The notes below the pieces were generated by a model. It saw only the letters and a list, made by a program, of their open reading frames with translations. It did no database searches and had not been told where the DNA came from. A stretch of DNA of 49,766 nucleotides, from positions 1-49,766 of the forward strand of contig JAEZBZ010000131.1 in NCBI GenBank assembly GCA_023412745.1, written 5' to 3'. Shown here in pieces: positions 26,510 through 34,964 of the stretch (its first letter is position 1; each line of letters opens with the position of its first letter). The position numbers and the translations under genes were made by a program. The DNA comes from Pseudomonadota bacterium (GTDB lineage Bacteria > Pseudomonadota > Alphaproteobacteria > Rhizobiales > Hyphomicrobiaceae).

Positions 26510-26905
26510 TCATTCATCCGAAACCGGAGACGTAATCACCAGGAATACGAGGTCGACGAGACCGGAATTTTGAATGGTGTGTTCGATTCCGGGCGGCAGA
26601 TAAATAACATCGTGCTTCCGCACGACGTGGCGCTTGCCGTCGATTTCCATCAGTCCCTCGCCATCGATGACGTGGTAGATCTGCTCCTGGATCTGGTGCG
26701 TGTGGGTCGCGACATACGCCATCGGCTGATAGCAGGAAATTCGATAATCAAGATGCTTGGATCCAGCGGAATCGGGTGTCACGAGCGGCTTTGACAGCGC
26801 GCCGCCGAAGTGATTGGGGAATTCCTTCCACGGCACTTCTGCGATGTTACGTACAATAGCAGAGCGTTTCCCGGCTTCGCGCGATGCTGCATCTTGTTTG
26901 GTCAT
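26510..26905 (-). CDS. Small single-domain cupin protein
   Basis: This is a 131-residue cupin. Metal ligands fit the usual pattern: HTH followed by a glutamate in HQIQEQIYHVIDG (motif 1), and a histidine in PPGIEHTI (motif 2). Small metal-binding cupins in uronate clusters include KdgF-type enzymes that open unsaturated uronate rings, as well as pure sensors and isomerases. Its position divergent from an SDR and near UxuA makes a sugar-acid role plausible, but the function is not readable. It is a single gene ending at a terminator. Confidence 0.8.
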   Translation of the reverse strand: MTKQDAASREAGKRSAIVRNIAEVPWKEFPNHFGGALSKPLVTPDSAGSKHLDYRISCYQPMAYVATHTHQIQEQIYHVIDGEGLMEIDGKRHVVRKHDVIYLPPGIEHTIQNSGLVDLVFLVITSPVSDE

Positions 26906-27020
26906 TTAGCGATTGTCCCGATTATAATTGTCGGTCGGCTCCGCATTATATACGTTGCGAAAAATTGCGATATAACTTTGCGCGTAATTATCGATTTAAA
27001 AATATCTCGAAGGTGGCTGA
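26906..27020. promoter_or_regulatory. AT-rich divergent promoter region with three TTGCG repeats
   Basis: This 115-base gap lies between the cupin and the SDR gene. TTGCGA occurs at 26955-26960 and 26965-26970, and TTGCGC at 26978-26983, close to helical spacing. The surrounding sequence is strikingly AT-rich for this genome. GAAGGTGG precedes the SDR start. A regulator binding the repeats could control both genes; none is identified. Confidence 0.4.
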
Positions 27021-27833
27021 ATGCTCGATCGCATCCTCGAAGGTCAGGTGGCACTGGTTACCGGCAGCGGTCGCGGGCTGGGGCGTGCGTTTGCCGAGCG
27101 CCTCGCGTCTCTCGGTTGCAACATCGTGGTGCACGGCATGCGTGAGGCTGGGCCGTCGGAATACGGTGGTCAGCAGACGCTGACCGATGTCGCCCAGGCG
27201 ATCTCCGATACTCATGGCGTGCGCACAGTGAAAGTTCTAGCGGATCTAACGCGCATGGAAGACATCGAGCGGCTGGTGGCAACGGCGGCTGGAGAACTCG
27301 GCCCGATTGACATTCTCGTGCACAACGCGGGCGGGGATATTGCTGCGGCTGGCGGAAAGCCCAATCCAAACGACGTCGTGCACATCAAGGCCGAGGACGT
27401 GCGCGCGGTGATCGACCGGAATTTGCTGAGTACGATCTTCGTGTGTCAGCGCGTGGCGCAAGGCATGATGGAACGGCGTCGCGGGCGCATTGTCACGGTG
27501 GGTTCGGTCGCGGGATCCAAGGGCCGCACCAACGCCTCTATTTATGCTACGGCAAAGGCGGCCGCGGCGCACTTCACACGCTGTCTTGCGGATCAGATGC
27601 GGCCTTACGGCATCGCCGTGAATGTGTTGGCGCCGGGCGATACGCGTACCGAGCGCTTTCTTGCAACCCGCGCTGTCGATCCTGAGCGGCTGGCGGAAGA
27701 CGGCACACTTGATCGTGTTGCGACAGTCGATGAGGTTGCGCGCGTGATCGAATTCCTGGCTGGACCGATGGGAGCGTTCGTGTCCGGGCAGGTCATCCGC
27801 GTTGATGGCGGCGGGCAGACGTGGGCCGCATGA
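27021..27833 (+). CDS. SDR family oxidoreductase (classical, FabG-like)
   Basis: This is a 270-residue classical short-chain dehydrogenase. The cofactor site is TGSGRGLGRAFAE, the structural NAG appears as HNAGGD, and the catalytic residues are in SVAGSKGRTNASIYATAKAA (Ser, Tyr and Lys). The C-terminal SGQVIRVDGGGQTW is typical. Next to mannonate dehydratase and a TRAP importer it may supply the mannonate/fructuronate oxidoreductase step or a related ketose reduction; many SDRs replace UxuB in alphaproteobacteria. Substrate inferred only from context. Confidence 0.88.
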   Translation: MLDRILEGQVALVTGSGRGLGRAFAERLASLGCNIVVHGMREAGPSEYGGQQTLTDVAQAISDTHGVRTVKVLADLTRMEDIERLVATAAGELGPIDILVHNAGGDIAAAGGKPNPNDVVHIKAEDVRAVIDRNLLSTIFVCQRVAQGMMERRRGRIVTVGSVAGSKGRTNASIYATAKAAAAHFTRCLADQMRPYGIAVNVLAPGDTRTERFLATRAVDPERLAEDGTLDRVATVDEVARVIEFLAGPMGAFVSGQVIRVDGGGQTWAA

Positions 27834-27843
27834 GCCGCGCCGT

Positions 27844-29040
27844 TTACAACGGATACCCCTTCACTTTGGAAAGCGCCGCCATCACGCCGCGGATTTCGGC
27901 CAGTCCCTTGAGGCGGCCGATAGCGGAGTAGCCGGGAAAGCAGCCTTTACCGATATCGTCGAGCAACTCGTGGCCATGGTCGGGCCGGAACGGAATGCGC
28001 CAGTCGGCTTTTCCGGCCTGCCTTCTGCGCGATTGCTCGGCCAGCAGGATGTCGACGACGTCAACCATGTCAGTATCGCCAGAGAGATGATCAGCCTCGT
28101 GGAACGAGCCATCGGCGTACTTCCGGACGTTGCGTAGATGCGCGAAGTGAACGCGGTCTGCGAATGTCCGCGCGATGGCGCTGATGTCGTTGGTTGCGCC
28201 GGCACCGAGCGATCCGGTGCACAGCGTCAATCCGTTTGCTGGTGAAGGGTACGCGGCGAAGAGTTGGGCGATGTCATCCTGGGTCGAGACGATCCGGGGA
28301 AGGCCCATGAGGGGTCTTGGCGGATCATCCGGGTGGATTGCGAAACGGATGCCGAGTTCCTCGGCGAGCGGCAGGATTTTCGTCAAGAAGCTGATGAGAT
28401 TCGCGCGCAGGCCATCTGCTGTGATGTCCTTGTAGGCCGCGAGAATGCGGCGCAGCCCCGGAATATCGTAGCGGTCAAACGCGCCAGGAAGACCCGCCAT
28501 GATAGTCGACAACAGGCGGTCCCGGTCCGACTGCGAGGATTTATCGAACCACGCTTTGCCGCGACGGACCGCGTCGGCGTGGTGGTCGGCGTCCGCGCCG
28601 GGGCGTTGGAGCATGAAGCAATCGAACGCTGCGAATTCGTGCGCGCTGAAGCGCAATGCGAGTCCGCCTCCGGGCATGCGATAGGCGAGATCAGTCCGCG
28701 TCCAATCGATCACCGGCATGAAATTATAGCAAATCGTGCGAATGCCGGCGGCGGCGAGATTGCGCATGGAGGTGCGGTAATTGTCGACGATACCTGATAT
28801 GTCACCGCTGCCGAGCTTGATGTTCTCGTGGATCGGCAGGCTTTCGACGACGGCCCAATGAAGACCGAGCGCATCATCGCGCGCAATCTCATTCTGCCGC
28901 TCGCGGATGCTGTGATCGGTCCAGGCGATTCCATAGGGAATATCGTGCAAGGCGGTTACGACACCGCGTGCGCCAGCCTGTCGTATCGCCACCAACGGCA
29001 CGACATCGTTCGAGCCAAACCATCGCCAGGTTTCGAGCAT
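27844..29040 (-). CDS. uxuA: Mannonate dehydratase
   Basis: This 398-residue protein reads as mannonate dehydratase (EC 4.2.1.8), which converts D-mannonate to 2-keto-3-deoxygluconate in glucuronate catabolism. It has the family opening MLETWRWFGSNDVVPLVAIR, the segment YNFMPVIDWTRTDL, and metal-site regions including HPDDPP and CTGSLG. Length equals the family norm. It lies directly downstream of the TRAP transporter genes on the same strand, with 22 bases between, so uptake and dehydration are co-expressed. Control by the GntR/FCD protein at 31997 is likely. This is the best functional anchor for a hexuronate pathway in the window. Confidence 0.93.
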   Translation of the reverse strand: MLETWRWFGSNDVVPLVAIRQAGARGVVTALHDIPYGIAWTDHSIRERQNEIARDDALGLHWAVVESLPIHENIKLGSGDISGIVDNYRTSMRNLAAAGIRTICYNFMPVIDWTRTDLAYRMPGGGLALRFSAHEFAAFDCFMLQRPGADADHHADAVRRGKAWFDKSSQSDRDRLLSTIMAGLPGAFDRYDIPGLRRILAAYKDITADGLRANLISFLTKILPLAEELGIRFAIHPDDPPRPLMGLPRIVSTQDDIAQLFAAYPSPANGLTLCTGSLGAGATNDISAIARTFADRVHFAHLRNVRKYADGSFHEADHLSGDTDMVDVVDILLAEQSRRRQAGKADWRIPFRPDHGHELLDDIGKGCFPGYSAIGRLKGLAEIRGVMAALSKVKGYPL

Positions 29041-29062
29041 CGTCGTCGCTTTCTTGCGCTTT

Positions 29063-30340
29063 TCACATCAGCAAATTCGGAAGCCACAGTACGAGGCCCG
29101 GCGTGAATGTGAGCAGCAGGATGATGAAACAGATCATTGCGAGGAACGGCAGGCTTTCCACCGCGTATTCCTCAATCGGTGTTTCGAGGATCGTGCACAC
29201 GGCAAACATGCACGGCCCCACTGGCGGCGTCATGCTGCCGAGAGTGACGACCGACATCATCAGGATGCCGAAATGAACTGGATCGACGCCGAGTTTGGTG
29301 ACGATTGGGACGAATATCGGCGTCAGCAAAAGCACCATAACAGTACTTTCCAGCGCGGTGCCGAGAATGAGAAGGAACAAAAGAACAAGTAGGACGATGA
29401 CGGTGGGGTTTTGCGATAAGCCGAGCATCCATTCCGCCATGTCCTGCGGCGTCTGCTCGAAGATGAGCGCATAGCCGACGGGGCCCGACATGAAAATGAT
29501 CAGCATGATAACGCCGACGTCGATAACTCCATCGGATAGCGCTTCGCGGAATCCTTCCCAGGTAAGCTCTTTGTGTAGGAAAACGCCGACGAGAATGGCG
29601 TAAACTACCGCGAATGCACCAATCTCGGAGGGCGTGAAGATGCCACCGCGGATGCCGATCAGCAGCGCGACGGGGAACAGCAAGGCCCATTTCGCATCTA
29701 CGATCGCGGACCAAACCTCGCGACCGGTGGGCAATTCTCTTGCCGACGGTTGATAATCGCGCCGGCTGGAAATGATCCAAACAACGGTCATCAGGCCAAT
29801 CATCATCAGTAGCCCCGGAATGATGCCGGCGAGGAACAGCCGGCCAATCGATACATTGCCGACGTATCCATAGAGAATGAGGCCGAGGCTCGGCGGGATG
29901 GTCGCCGTGATCAACGAACCGACTGCAATCGCGGCGCATGTGAACCCGCGCGAATAACCGCGCCGGATCATTTCCGGACCGAGAATGCGCGCCTCCATCG
30001 CCGCATCCGCGACCGCTGAACCGGATACACCACCCATGAAGGTCGATAGCAAAATGCAGACCTGAGCCAGGCCGCCTACCATCCAGGATACCAGCACGTT
30101 AGAGCACTTGATTAGCCGTTGTGTGACGCCGGTCTTATTCATCATGTGTCCGGCGAGGACGAAGAAAGGGACGGCCAGAAGTGGGAAGCTCTGTGAAGAT
30201 GTCGCGATCTGCTGGACGGCGATGCTGATCGGAACGGTGTCGTTGAAAATAAAAAACGTGAAACCCGAAATACCGATTGCGAGCGAAACCGGCAAACCGA
30301 GAAACATGAGGACGCAGAAGACGGTGATCAGGAGAAGCAT
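29063..30340 (-). CDS. TRAP transporter large permease (DctM family)
   Basis: This is a 425-residue membrane protein with roughly a dozen hydrophobic segments and DctM signatures such as LFVLAGHMMN-type VLAGHMMNKTGV, GGVSGSAVADA, and the C-terminal SMTPPVGPCMFAVC. It is the ion-driven transport subunit. The ATG at 30340 follows the small-subunit stop; a TTG at 30346 is an alternative start. In this operon it probably carries a uronate or other sugar acid delivered by the DctP-type protein. Confidence 0.93.
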   Translation of the reverse strand: MLLLITVFCVLMFLGLPVSLAIGISGFTFFIFNDTVPISIAVQQIATSSQSFPLLAVPFFVLAGHMMNKTGVTQRLIKCSNVLVSWMVGGLAQVCILLSTFMGGVSGSAVADAAMEARILGPEMIRRGYSRGFTCAAIAVGSLITATIPPSLGLILYGYVGNVSIGRLFLAGIIPGLLMMIGLMTVVWIISSRRDYQPSARELPTGREVWSAIVDAKWALLFPVALLIGIRGGIFTPSEIGAFAVVYAILVGVFLHKELTWEGFREALSDGVIDVGVIMLIIFMSGPVGYALIFEQTPQDMAEWMLGLSQNPTVIVLLVLLFLLILGTALESTVMVLLLTPIFVPIVTKLGVDPVHFGILMMSVVTLGSMTPPVGPCMFAVCTILETPIEEYAVESLPFLAMICFIILLLTFTPGLVLWLPNLLM

Positions 30341-30346
30341 TTGCAA

Positions 30347-30856
30347 TCACCCGAGCTGGCTGTCTACGCGGTCGAGATCGCCAGATTTGCTATAGAAAAC
30401 CCATCGGTGATTGCGGATCGCGCTGATCATATTGCTGATCACGGTAATGCTCATCAGGAAGCAGCCGACGGGAACTGCGCCGGTGACCCAGGCGTAGGAA
30501 ATGCCGCTGTCGCCGTAGATTCGCTGCCAGTTGAGGGCCGTCAGGCGGTAGCCGGATATCGCGAGCGTGATGAGGAAGGCGAGGGTTAGGACGCCCAGTG
30601 CAAGTTCGAGCAACCATCGCGATGTGCGCGGCAGCTTCTTCGTCAGCATGTCGACGCCAATATGCGATTTCAAACGCATTGCGCGATTGGCGCCCAGGAA
30701 ACACAGCCATATGAACAGGAGCTGCGCGACATCGACCGACCAGATCATCGGGGTGCCGACGGTTCTTGCGATCGCGGCCAGGAAAACGAGGCCAGTAATG
30801 ATTGCAAGAAGAGAATTCGCGACAATTTCCTCAACCCGATTATACCAGTCAGGCAT
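30347..30856 (-). CDS. TRAP transporter small permease (DctQ family)
   Basis: This small membrane protein, about 169 residues, has four hydrophobic segments and the family sequence WLCFLGANRAMRLKSHIGVDML. I begin at ATG 30856, which has GGGG six bases upstream and gives the usual short N-terminus; ATG at 30901 or 30892 would add 12-15 residues. It sits between a terminator-like hairpin and the large permease gene. The small subunit is required for assembly of the TRAP complex. Confidence 0.88.
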   Translation of the reverse strand: MPDWYNRVEEIVANSLLAIITGLVFLAAIARTVGTPMIWSVDVAQLLFIWLCFLGANRAMRLKSHIGVDMLTKKLPRTSRWLLELALGVLTLAFLITLAISGYRLTALNWQRIYGDSGISYAWVTGAVPVGCFLMSITVISNMISAIRNHRWVFYSKSGDLDRVDSQLG

Positions 30857-30918
30857 CTTTTTCCCCGAGTTTGCGCGCCCCAATACATTCATAGGCGGCA
30901 TCGCGCTGCTGCAGAAAA

Positions 30919-30944
30919 AGCCGGGCCTTTTCCGGTGCCCGGCT
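30919..30944 (-). terminator. Terminator/attenuator between TRAP binding-protein and permease genes
   Basis: On the leftward strand AGCCGGGC and GCCCGGCT make an eight-base GC-rich stem with a ten-base loop, followed directly by TTTTTC. It lies 16 bases after the binding-protein stop. It probably ends most transcripts there, leaving high binding protein and low permease levels. Confidence 0.75.
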
Positions 30945-30960
30945 CAAGGTCGGATCGAGG

Positions 30961-31941
30961 CTATTTGAGGAGCGCTTCGACCTGGGCGCGCAGGTCGCCG
31001 TATCCGAGCTTGTCGTAGACGCCCTTGGTGGCGGCGACGAACTGGGTCGTATCGATCTCGGAAATCGTCATGCCTTTGGATTTGAACTCGGCCTCTATGC
31101 CGGCCAGGGAATCCTGGGTGAGCTTCGAGGCAAAATCTCCGGCCGCAAGAGATTCTTCCTTGAGGATCGTCTGCAGTTCGGGTGTCAGCTTGTCAAACCA
31201 TGCGGCCGAGGTGACGATGCCGGTGATCAGGTTGAAATGTCCGGTTTTCGTCAGATGCTTGGTGACTTCATAAAGCCGCGATCCGTAGCTCGCGGGATGC
31301 TGCGCCTCGACGGCATCGATCACCTGCTGCTGCAGGGCCGGATAGACTTCGCCCCACCCCATTGGCGTCGGGGTCGCTCCCATGGCGCGGATGGTTTCGA
31401 CCCAGACCGGCGCGCCCGGCGTGCGCATGCGGATACCGGACAGATCGGCTGGCGTTTTGATCGGCTTGTTGGTGAGGAGGTGCCGTTCGCCCTGCCACCA
31501 GTTAAATGAAAGGGCATAGTGGCCGGAAGCCGATTTCAGCTTCGTGTTCCATTCCTCCAGCATCGGCGAGGTCACGACCTTGCGGATGCCGTCGAAGCCG
31601 CTTGCGAGATACGGCGCGCCGAGAATGCCGAATTCCTTGACGAATACGGCGAGGCGTCCGCCATCGACGACCACAGCAACGTTGGCGCCGGCTCGGGCCT
31701 GTTCAAGAACGTCTTCATCCTTTCCGAGCTGCGAACCCGGGAAGATGCGGATGGTCAACTGGCCTTTGGAACGCTCCGCCACGCGATCGCGCAAGCGTTC
31801 CAGCCCTTTGTAGATGGGGTCGTCTTTCGTCAGTGCTGCGTTGATATTGAGCTGTTGTTGAGCTTGCGCCATGCCGGTCGTGGCGATCAAAGGCAGGCAG
31901 GCGGTCAACGCCAGCAACGCTCTGCGACTTATCGGCACCAT
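30961..31941 (-). CDS. TRAP transporter substrate-binding protein (DctP family)
   Basis: The protein is 326 residues from ATG 31941, which has a strong GGGAGGAAA site. A signal peptide with SRRALLAL (possible Tat) runs to MAQAQQ. The mature part shows DctP features: GQLTIRIFPGSQLGKDEDVLEQARAG, the arginine-bearing GIRMRTPGAPVWVETIRAMGATPTPMGWGEVYPALQQQVIDAVEA, and a C-terminal helix. The open frame upstream of 31941 overlaps the divergent regulator and is not coding. It captures the substrate, probably a uronate or aldonate given UxuA, for the DctQM membrane part. Confidence 0.93.
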   Translation of the reverse strand: MVPISRRALLALTACLPLIATTGMAQAQQQLNINAALTKDDPIYKGLERLRDRVAERSKGQLTIRIFPGSQLGKDEDVLEQARAGANVAVVVDGGRLAVFVKEFGILGAPYLASGFDGIRKVVTSPMLEEWNTKLKSASGHYALSFNWWQGERHLLTNKPIKTPADLSGIRMRTPGAPVWVETIRAMGATPTPMGWGEVYPALQQQVIDAVEAQHPASYGSRLYEVTKHLTKTGHFNLITGIVTSAAWFDKLTPELQTILKEESLAAGDFASKLTQDSLAGIEAEFKSKGMTISEIDTTQFVAATKGVYDKLGYGDLRAQVEALLK

Positions 31942-31984
31942 TGTTTCCTCCCGGAGAGTTGTTGTGGTGTGTGCTGATGTCGAG

Positions 31985-32002
31985 TACCATACTAGTATGG
32001 TA
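31985..32002. promoter_or_regulatory. Perfect 18 bp palindrome, likely GntR/FCD operator
   Basis: TACCATACTAGTATGGTA reads identically on both strands. It lies in the gap between the TRAP operon and the divergent GntR gene, and the regulator ATG at 31997 is inside it. FCD-type GntR proteins bind such palindromes, so joint repression of both genes is likely. Confidence 0.7.
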
Positions 32003-32797
32003 GTTGGTGCACGGCAAGACCTGACAGATCTCCTGGCTGGCGATAGCGATTTGTGGAAGCTCGACGAGGAGCGCTCCGCCACCAAGGCGGAAAAAATCGT
32101 CACGGCTTTGCGCGAGGCGATCGTCACGCTGCGCCTGAAATCCGGAATGGCGTTGTCCGAGCAGGATATCGCCAATAGGTTCAATGTCAGCCGGCAGCCC
32201 GTGCGCGAGGCGTTCATCCGGCTGAACAGTGCGGGTTTGATCGTCATTCGGCCGCAGCGGGCGACGCTCGTTGCTCATATTTCAGTGCACATGATTGCGG
32301 ATGCTCACTTCGTCCGCCAGGCCGTCGAGGTCGAAGTGGTCCGGCGGGCGGCACGCGATGCGACCCCTGAGGACGTCGCCGATCTCGAGCGCCAGCTCAA
32401 GATCCAGCGCCAGGCCGGGCGGGAGAACGACGCGCGCCGCTTCTTTGTCCTGGACGAGCAGTTCCACCGCCGTCTGGCTGCCGTGGCGGGCCGGCCAAAT
32501 ACCTGGCGGGCGATCGAGGACGCCAAGGCCCATCTTGACCGCGTGCGCTATCTGACGCTTCTGGAGGAGCGGCCGCTGAAGCAACGCATCGAGCAGCATG
32601 CCGATATCATCGCTGCGATCGCTGCCGGCAAGCCTGCCGTCGCGGCGCGGGCGATGCAGGAGCACCTGTCAGGCATGATGATTTCCCTGCCGCATCTGGC
32701 GCGGAAGTGGCCCAACCTGTTCGAACCCGATACACAACTCATTCAGCCGGGTAAGCGCGACGTTGCAAATCGGTTCCTGCAGCAAGATAAAGCGTAG
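31997..32797 (+). CDS. GntR family transcriptional regulator, FCD subfamily
   Basis: From ATG 31997 the protein is 266 residues. Residues about 30-95 form the winged helix-turn-helix (LSEQDIANRFNVSRQPVREAFIRL), and the rest is a helical FCD ligand domain with histidine-containing segments (FHRRLAAVAG, IEQHADIIAAI) that usually hold a metal. The upstream open frame is antisense to the TRAP binding protein and is ignored. The start codon lies inside a palindromic operator, implying autoregulation and possibly a very short leader. Downstream after 36 bases is the RraA-like gene. It likely senses a uronate-pathway intermediate. Confidence 0.87.
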   Translation: MVVGARQDLTDLLAGDSDLWKLDEERSATKAEKIVTALREAIVTLRLKSGMALSEQDIANRFNVSRQPVREAFIRLNSAGLIVIRPQRATLVAHISVHMIADAHFVRQAVEVEVVRRAARDATPEDVADLERQLKIQRQAGRENDARRFFVLDEQFHRRLAAVAGRPNTWRAIEDAKAHLDRVRYLTLLEERPLKQRIEQHADIIAAIAAGKPAVAARAMQEHLSGMMISLPHLARKWPNLFEPDTQLIQPGKRDVANRFLQQDKA

Positions 32798-32833
32798 CGT
32801 CCCGGCTGACGGACATGAAAAAGGGAAGAAACG

Positions 32834-33550
32834 ATGCCTTTGAGTTCCTCGACACGCGAAAAGCTCCGCACGGTGAGTGTCGCAACGATCTGCACCGCTT
32901 TGTTCAAGCGCGGTCTCCGCAACCAGTTCATCCAGAACGTCGGTCCGCTCAATCCCGATGGCAAGCCGATGGTGGGAGAGGCCTATACGCTGCGCTATAT
33001 GCCGGCGCGCGAGGATCTCAACCCGATCACCGTGTTCCAGGACCGGGCGCATCCGCAGCGCAGGGCCGTGGAAGAATGCCCGCCCGGCGCCGTTATGGTG
33101 ATTGATAGCCGCAAGGATCCGCGCGCGGCGTCCGCGGGCTCGATCCTTGTGACGCGCCTGATGCAGCGCGGCGTTGCGGGCGTTGTGACTGACGGCGGGT
33201 TCCGTGACGCCCCGGAGATCGCAAGGCTCGATATACCGGCGTACCATCAGCGGCCGTCGTCGCCGACCAATCTCACGCTGCATCAGGCGATCGACATCAA
33301 TGTGCCGATCGGATGCGGCGATGCGCCGGTGTTCCCGGGCGACGTCATCGTTGGGGATGGCGAGGGTGTCGTCGTGATCCCCGCGCATCTGGCCGACGAG
33401 ATCGCGGACGAGGCCGTCGAAATGACGGCTTTCGAGGACTTCGTCACGCACGAGGTCCAGAACGGGCGGTCAATCCTCGGGCTGTATCCGGCGACGGATC
33501 CCAAGTCCAAGGAAGATTTCCAGGCCTGGCGCACCGCCAATAAGCGCTGA
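32834..33550 (+). CDS. RraA-like family protein (possible HMG/CHA or oxaloacetate-type aldolase)
   Basis: This is a 238-residue RraA/demethylmenaquinone-methyltransferase-like fold. The motif GVVTDGGFRD and a preceding GxxxxTRLMQRGVAG provide the Arg-Asp metal/substrate site found in the divalent-metal pyruvate aldolases of this fold. Despite the common name, enzymes in catabolic clusters act as aldolases or decarboxylases on 4-hydroxy-2-oxo acids. GAAGAAACG precedes the ATG. Placed right after the GntR gene, it may cleave the final keto-acid product. The C-terminal 25 residues are an extension compared with RNase regulator RraA. Confidence 0.83.
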   Translation: MPLSSSTREKLRTVSVATICTALFKRGLRNQFIQNVGPLNPDGKPMVGEAYTLRYMPAREDLNPITVFQDRAHPQRRAVEECPPGAVMVIDSRKDPRAASAGSILVTRLMQRGVAGVVTDGGFRDAPEIARLDIPAYHQRPSSPTNLTLHQAIDINVPIGCGDAPVFPGDVIVGDGEGVVVIPAHLADEIADEAVEMTAFEDFVTHEVQNGRSILGLYPATDPKSKEDFQAWRTANKR

Positions 33551-33565
33551 TCGGCGCGGAAGACT

Positions 33566-33606
33566 TTTTCGGAACGTGGACGGCCTGCCGGTCCCCGTTC
33601 CGGAAA
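33566..33606. repeat. Long imperfect hairpin between convergent genes
   Basis: CGGAACG (33570-33576) pairs with CGTTCCG (33596-33602), and GGAC with GTCC further in. The outer arm extends through TTTT/GAAA pairing. It lies between the convergent RraA-like and FAD oxidase genes and may act as a bidirectional terminator, though no T-run follows on either strand. Confidence 0.5.
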
Positions 33607-33633
33607 CGCGGATTTCAGACATATGTGGCAGGA

Positions 33634-34845
33634 TCAGCGCTGCTCGAATAGCGCTGCATCCGCGTCGCGTTTCCCGCGCACCCATTTTTCCACAATCTGG
33701 GATGCGATGACGGAAAAGGTGATACCGTTACCTCCGCATCCCAGAATGGCCATGCAGCCGGGAAAGCCATCGAGTTCGCGAATGACGGGCAGTCCGGTAG
33801 GGCTGTCGGCGAAGGCTCCCGCCCAGGCGAAAGCAATCGACAGCTTCGCATGGGGGAGCAGCTTTTGCACCTGTTTCAGCAACGTCTTCGACTTGTTCGG
33901 TATCGCGGCATCTCGGCGGCCCGGACTAAGCAGATCCGAGTCCTCGCCACCAGCCAGGATGCGATTGTCCGACGTGGAGCGCATGTAGAGATAGGGTGTC
34001 TCGGCTTCCCAAATTAAACACCGCGTCGGCCAGAATTGCGCTTCATCAATCGGTTCGGTGGCGATGGCCCACGACGACGTGATATTAAAAAGATCGCGCG
34101 GCAGTCCGTCGGGGACTTCGTATCCGGTGGCGAAGACGGCCTTTTTGGCGCTAATCTCTCCTTTTTCGCGAGACAGCAAGCGAACCTCTCCTGCGCCGCT
34201 TTCAATTGATGTGATGGTCTGTCCGGCGTAGATGCGCGCGCCCTTGCTTTTGGCGACCCGCAACGCGCCTGTGGTCAGCAGGACGGGATCGAGTTCGGCT
34301 GCGCCCGGCGAAAAAAGAGCCGCCGTGCGCTCGAAACCGAATTCGGTCTTCAGTTCTCGCGATGTCAGATAGCGCGATTCCAGCCCTGCCCTATTGCGCA
34401 CTCTGCATTCTTCCTGCATCCTGCGGGATCCCAGGTCGACGCCAGCCAAATATAGCGCGCCGCGATCGATCCAGTCCGCATTGATATTATTTCTGCGAAC
34501 CGTCGACTTGAGATCTCCGATTGCGGCTTGGGATCGTCGCCAGGCGCGAAATGCTTTTCGCGTCCCGATCATATCGCTCAATTCACGGAGCGGAATGTCG
34601 AGCTCGTACTGAATAAGCGCTGTGCTTGCCGCAGTGCTTCCAATGGCCGGTTCGCGGCGATCGACGATGACGACATCAAGCCCCGCTTCCGCGAGCGCAA
34701 GCGCTGTCAACGCGCCGGTCACGCCGGCACCGACGACGGCGACGTCGCATCGTTCGCGCGTCAGATGATGCTTTGACCGCACCGACCGGTGCGCGGGATT
34801 CCACAGCGGATATCCGCCGCGCAAATCCTTTTTCCGATTCAACAT
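33634..34845 (-). CDS. FAD-dependent oxidoreductase, DAO family (glycine/D-amino acid oxidase-like)
   Basis: This is a 403-residue flavoenzyme. The N-terminal CDVAVVGAGVTGALTALALAEAGLDVVIVDRR is the FAD fold. A GSTAAST segment follows, where the covalent or close flavin contact lies in this family, and the C-terminus has ILGCGGNGITFSVIAS. Related proteins oxidise secondary or tertiary amines, or reduce sugars' amine derivatives. It stands alone between a hairpin and the DUF2171 gene, so its substrate cannot be guessed. The stop is just before the hairpin region. Confidence 0.87.
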   Translation of the reverse strand: MLNRKKDLRGGYPLWNPAHRSVRSKHHLTRERCDVAVVGAGVTGALTALALAEAGLDVVIVDRREPAIGSTAASTALIQYELDIPLRELSDMIGTRKAFRAWRRSQAAIGDLKSTVRRNNINADWIDRGALYLAGVDLGSRRMQEECRVRNRAGLESRYLTSRELKTEFGFERTAALFSPGAAELDPVLLTTGALRVAKSKGARIYAGQTITSIESGAGEVRLLSREKGEISAKKAVFATGYEVPDGLPRDLFNITSSWAIATEPIDEAQFWPTRCLIWEAETPYLYMRSTSDNRILAGGEDSDLLSPGRRDAAIPNKSKTLLKQVQKLLPHAKLSIAFAWAGAFADSPTGLPVIRELDGFPGCMAILGCGGNGITFSVIASQIVEKWVRGKRDADAALFEQR

Positions 34846-34964
34846 CAGGGGAAAATCTCGGCAGCGATCAATGTGACAAGCGTCAGGGCTTGTCGGTCCA
34901 GATGCCCACTAACGCGTGATGACGCAGTCTGGATCCCGGTGCGCACGACGGGATGCTTGCTATC

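Noticed and set aside
31942..32247. N-terminal extension of the TRAP binding protein back to 32247
   Set aside because: The extension is antisense to the GntR gene, crosses the palindromic operator and places the signal peptide internally. The ATG at 31941 has a strong ribosome site.
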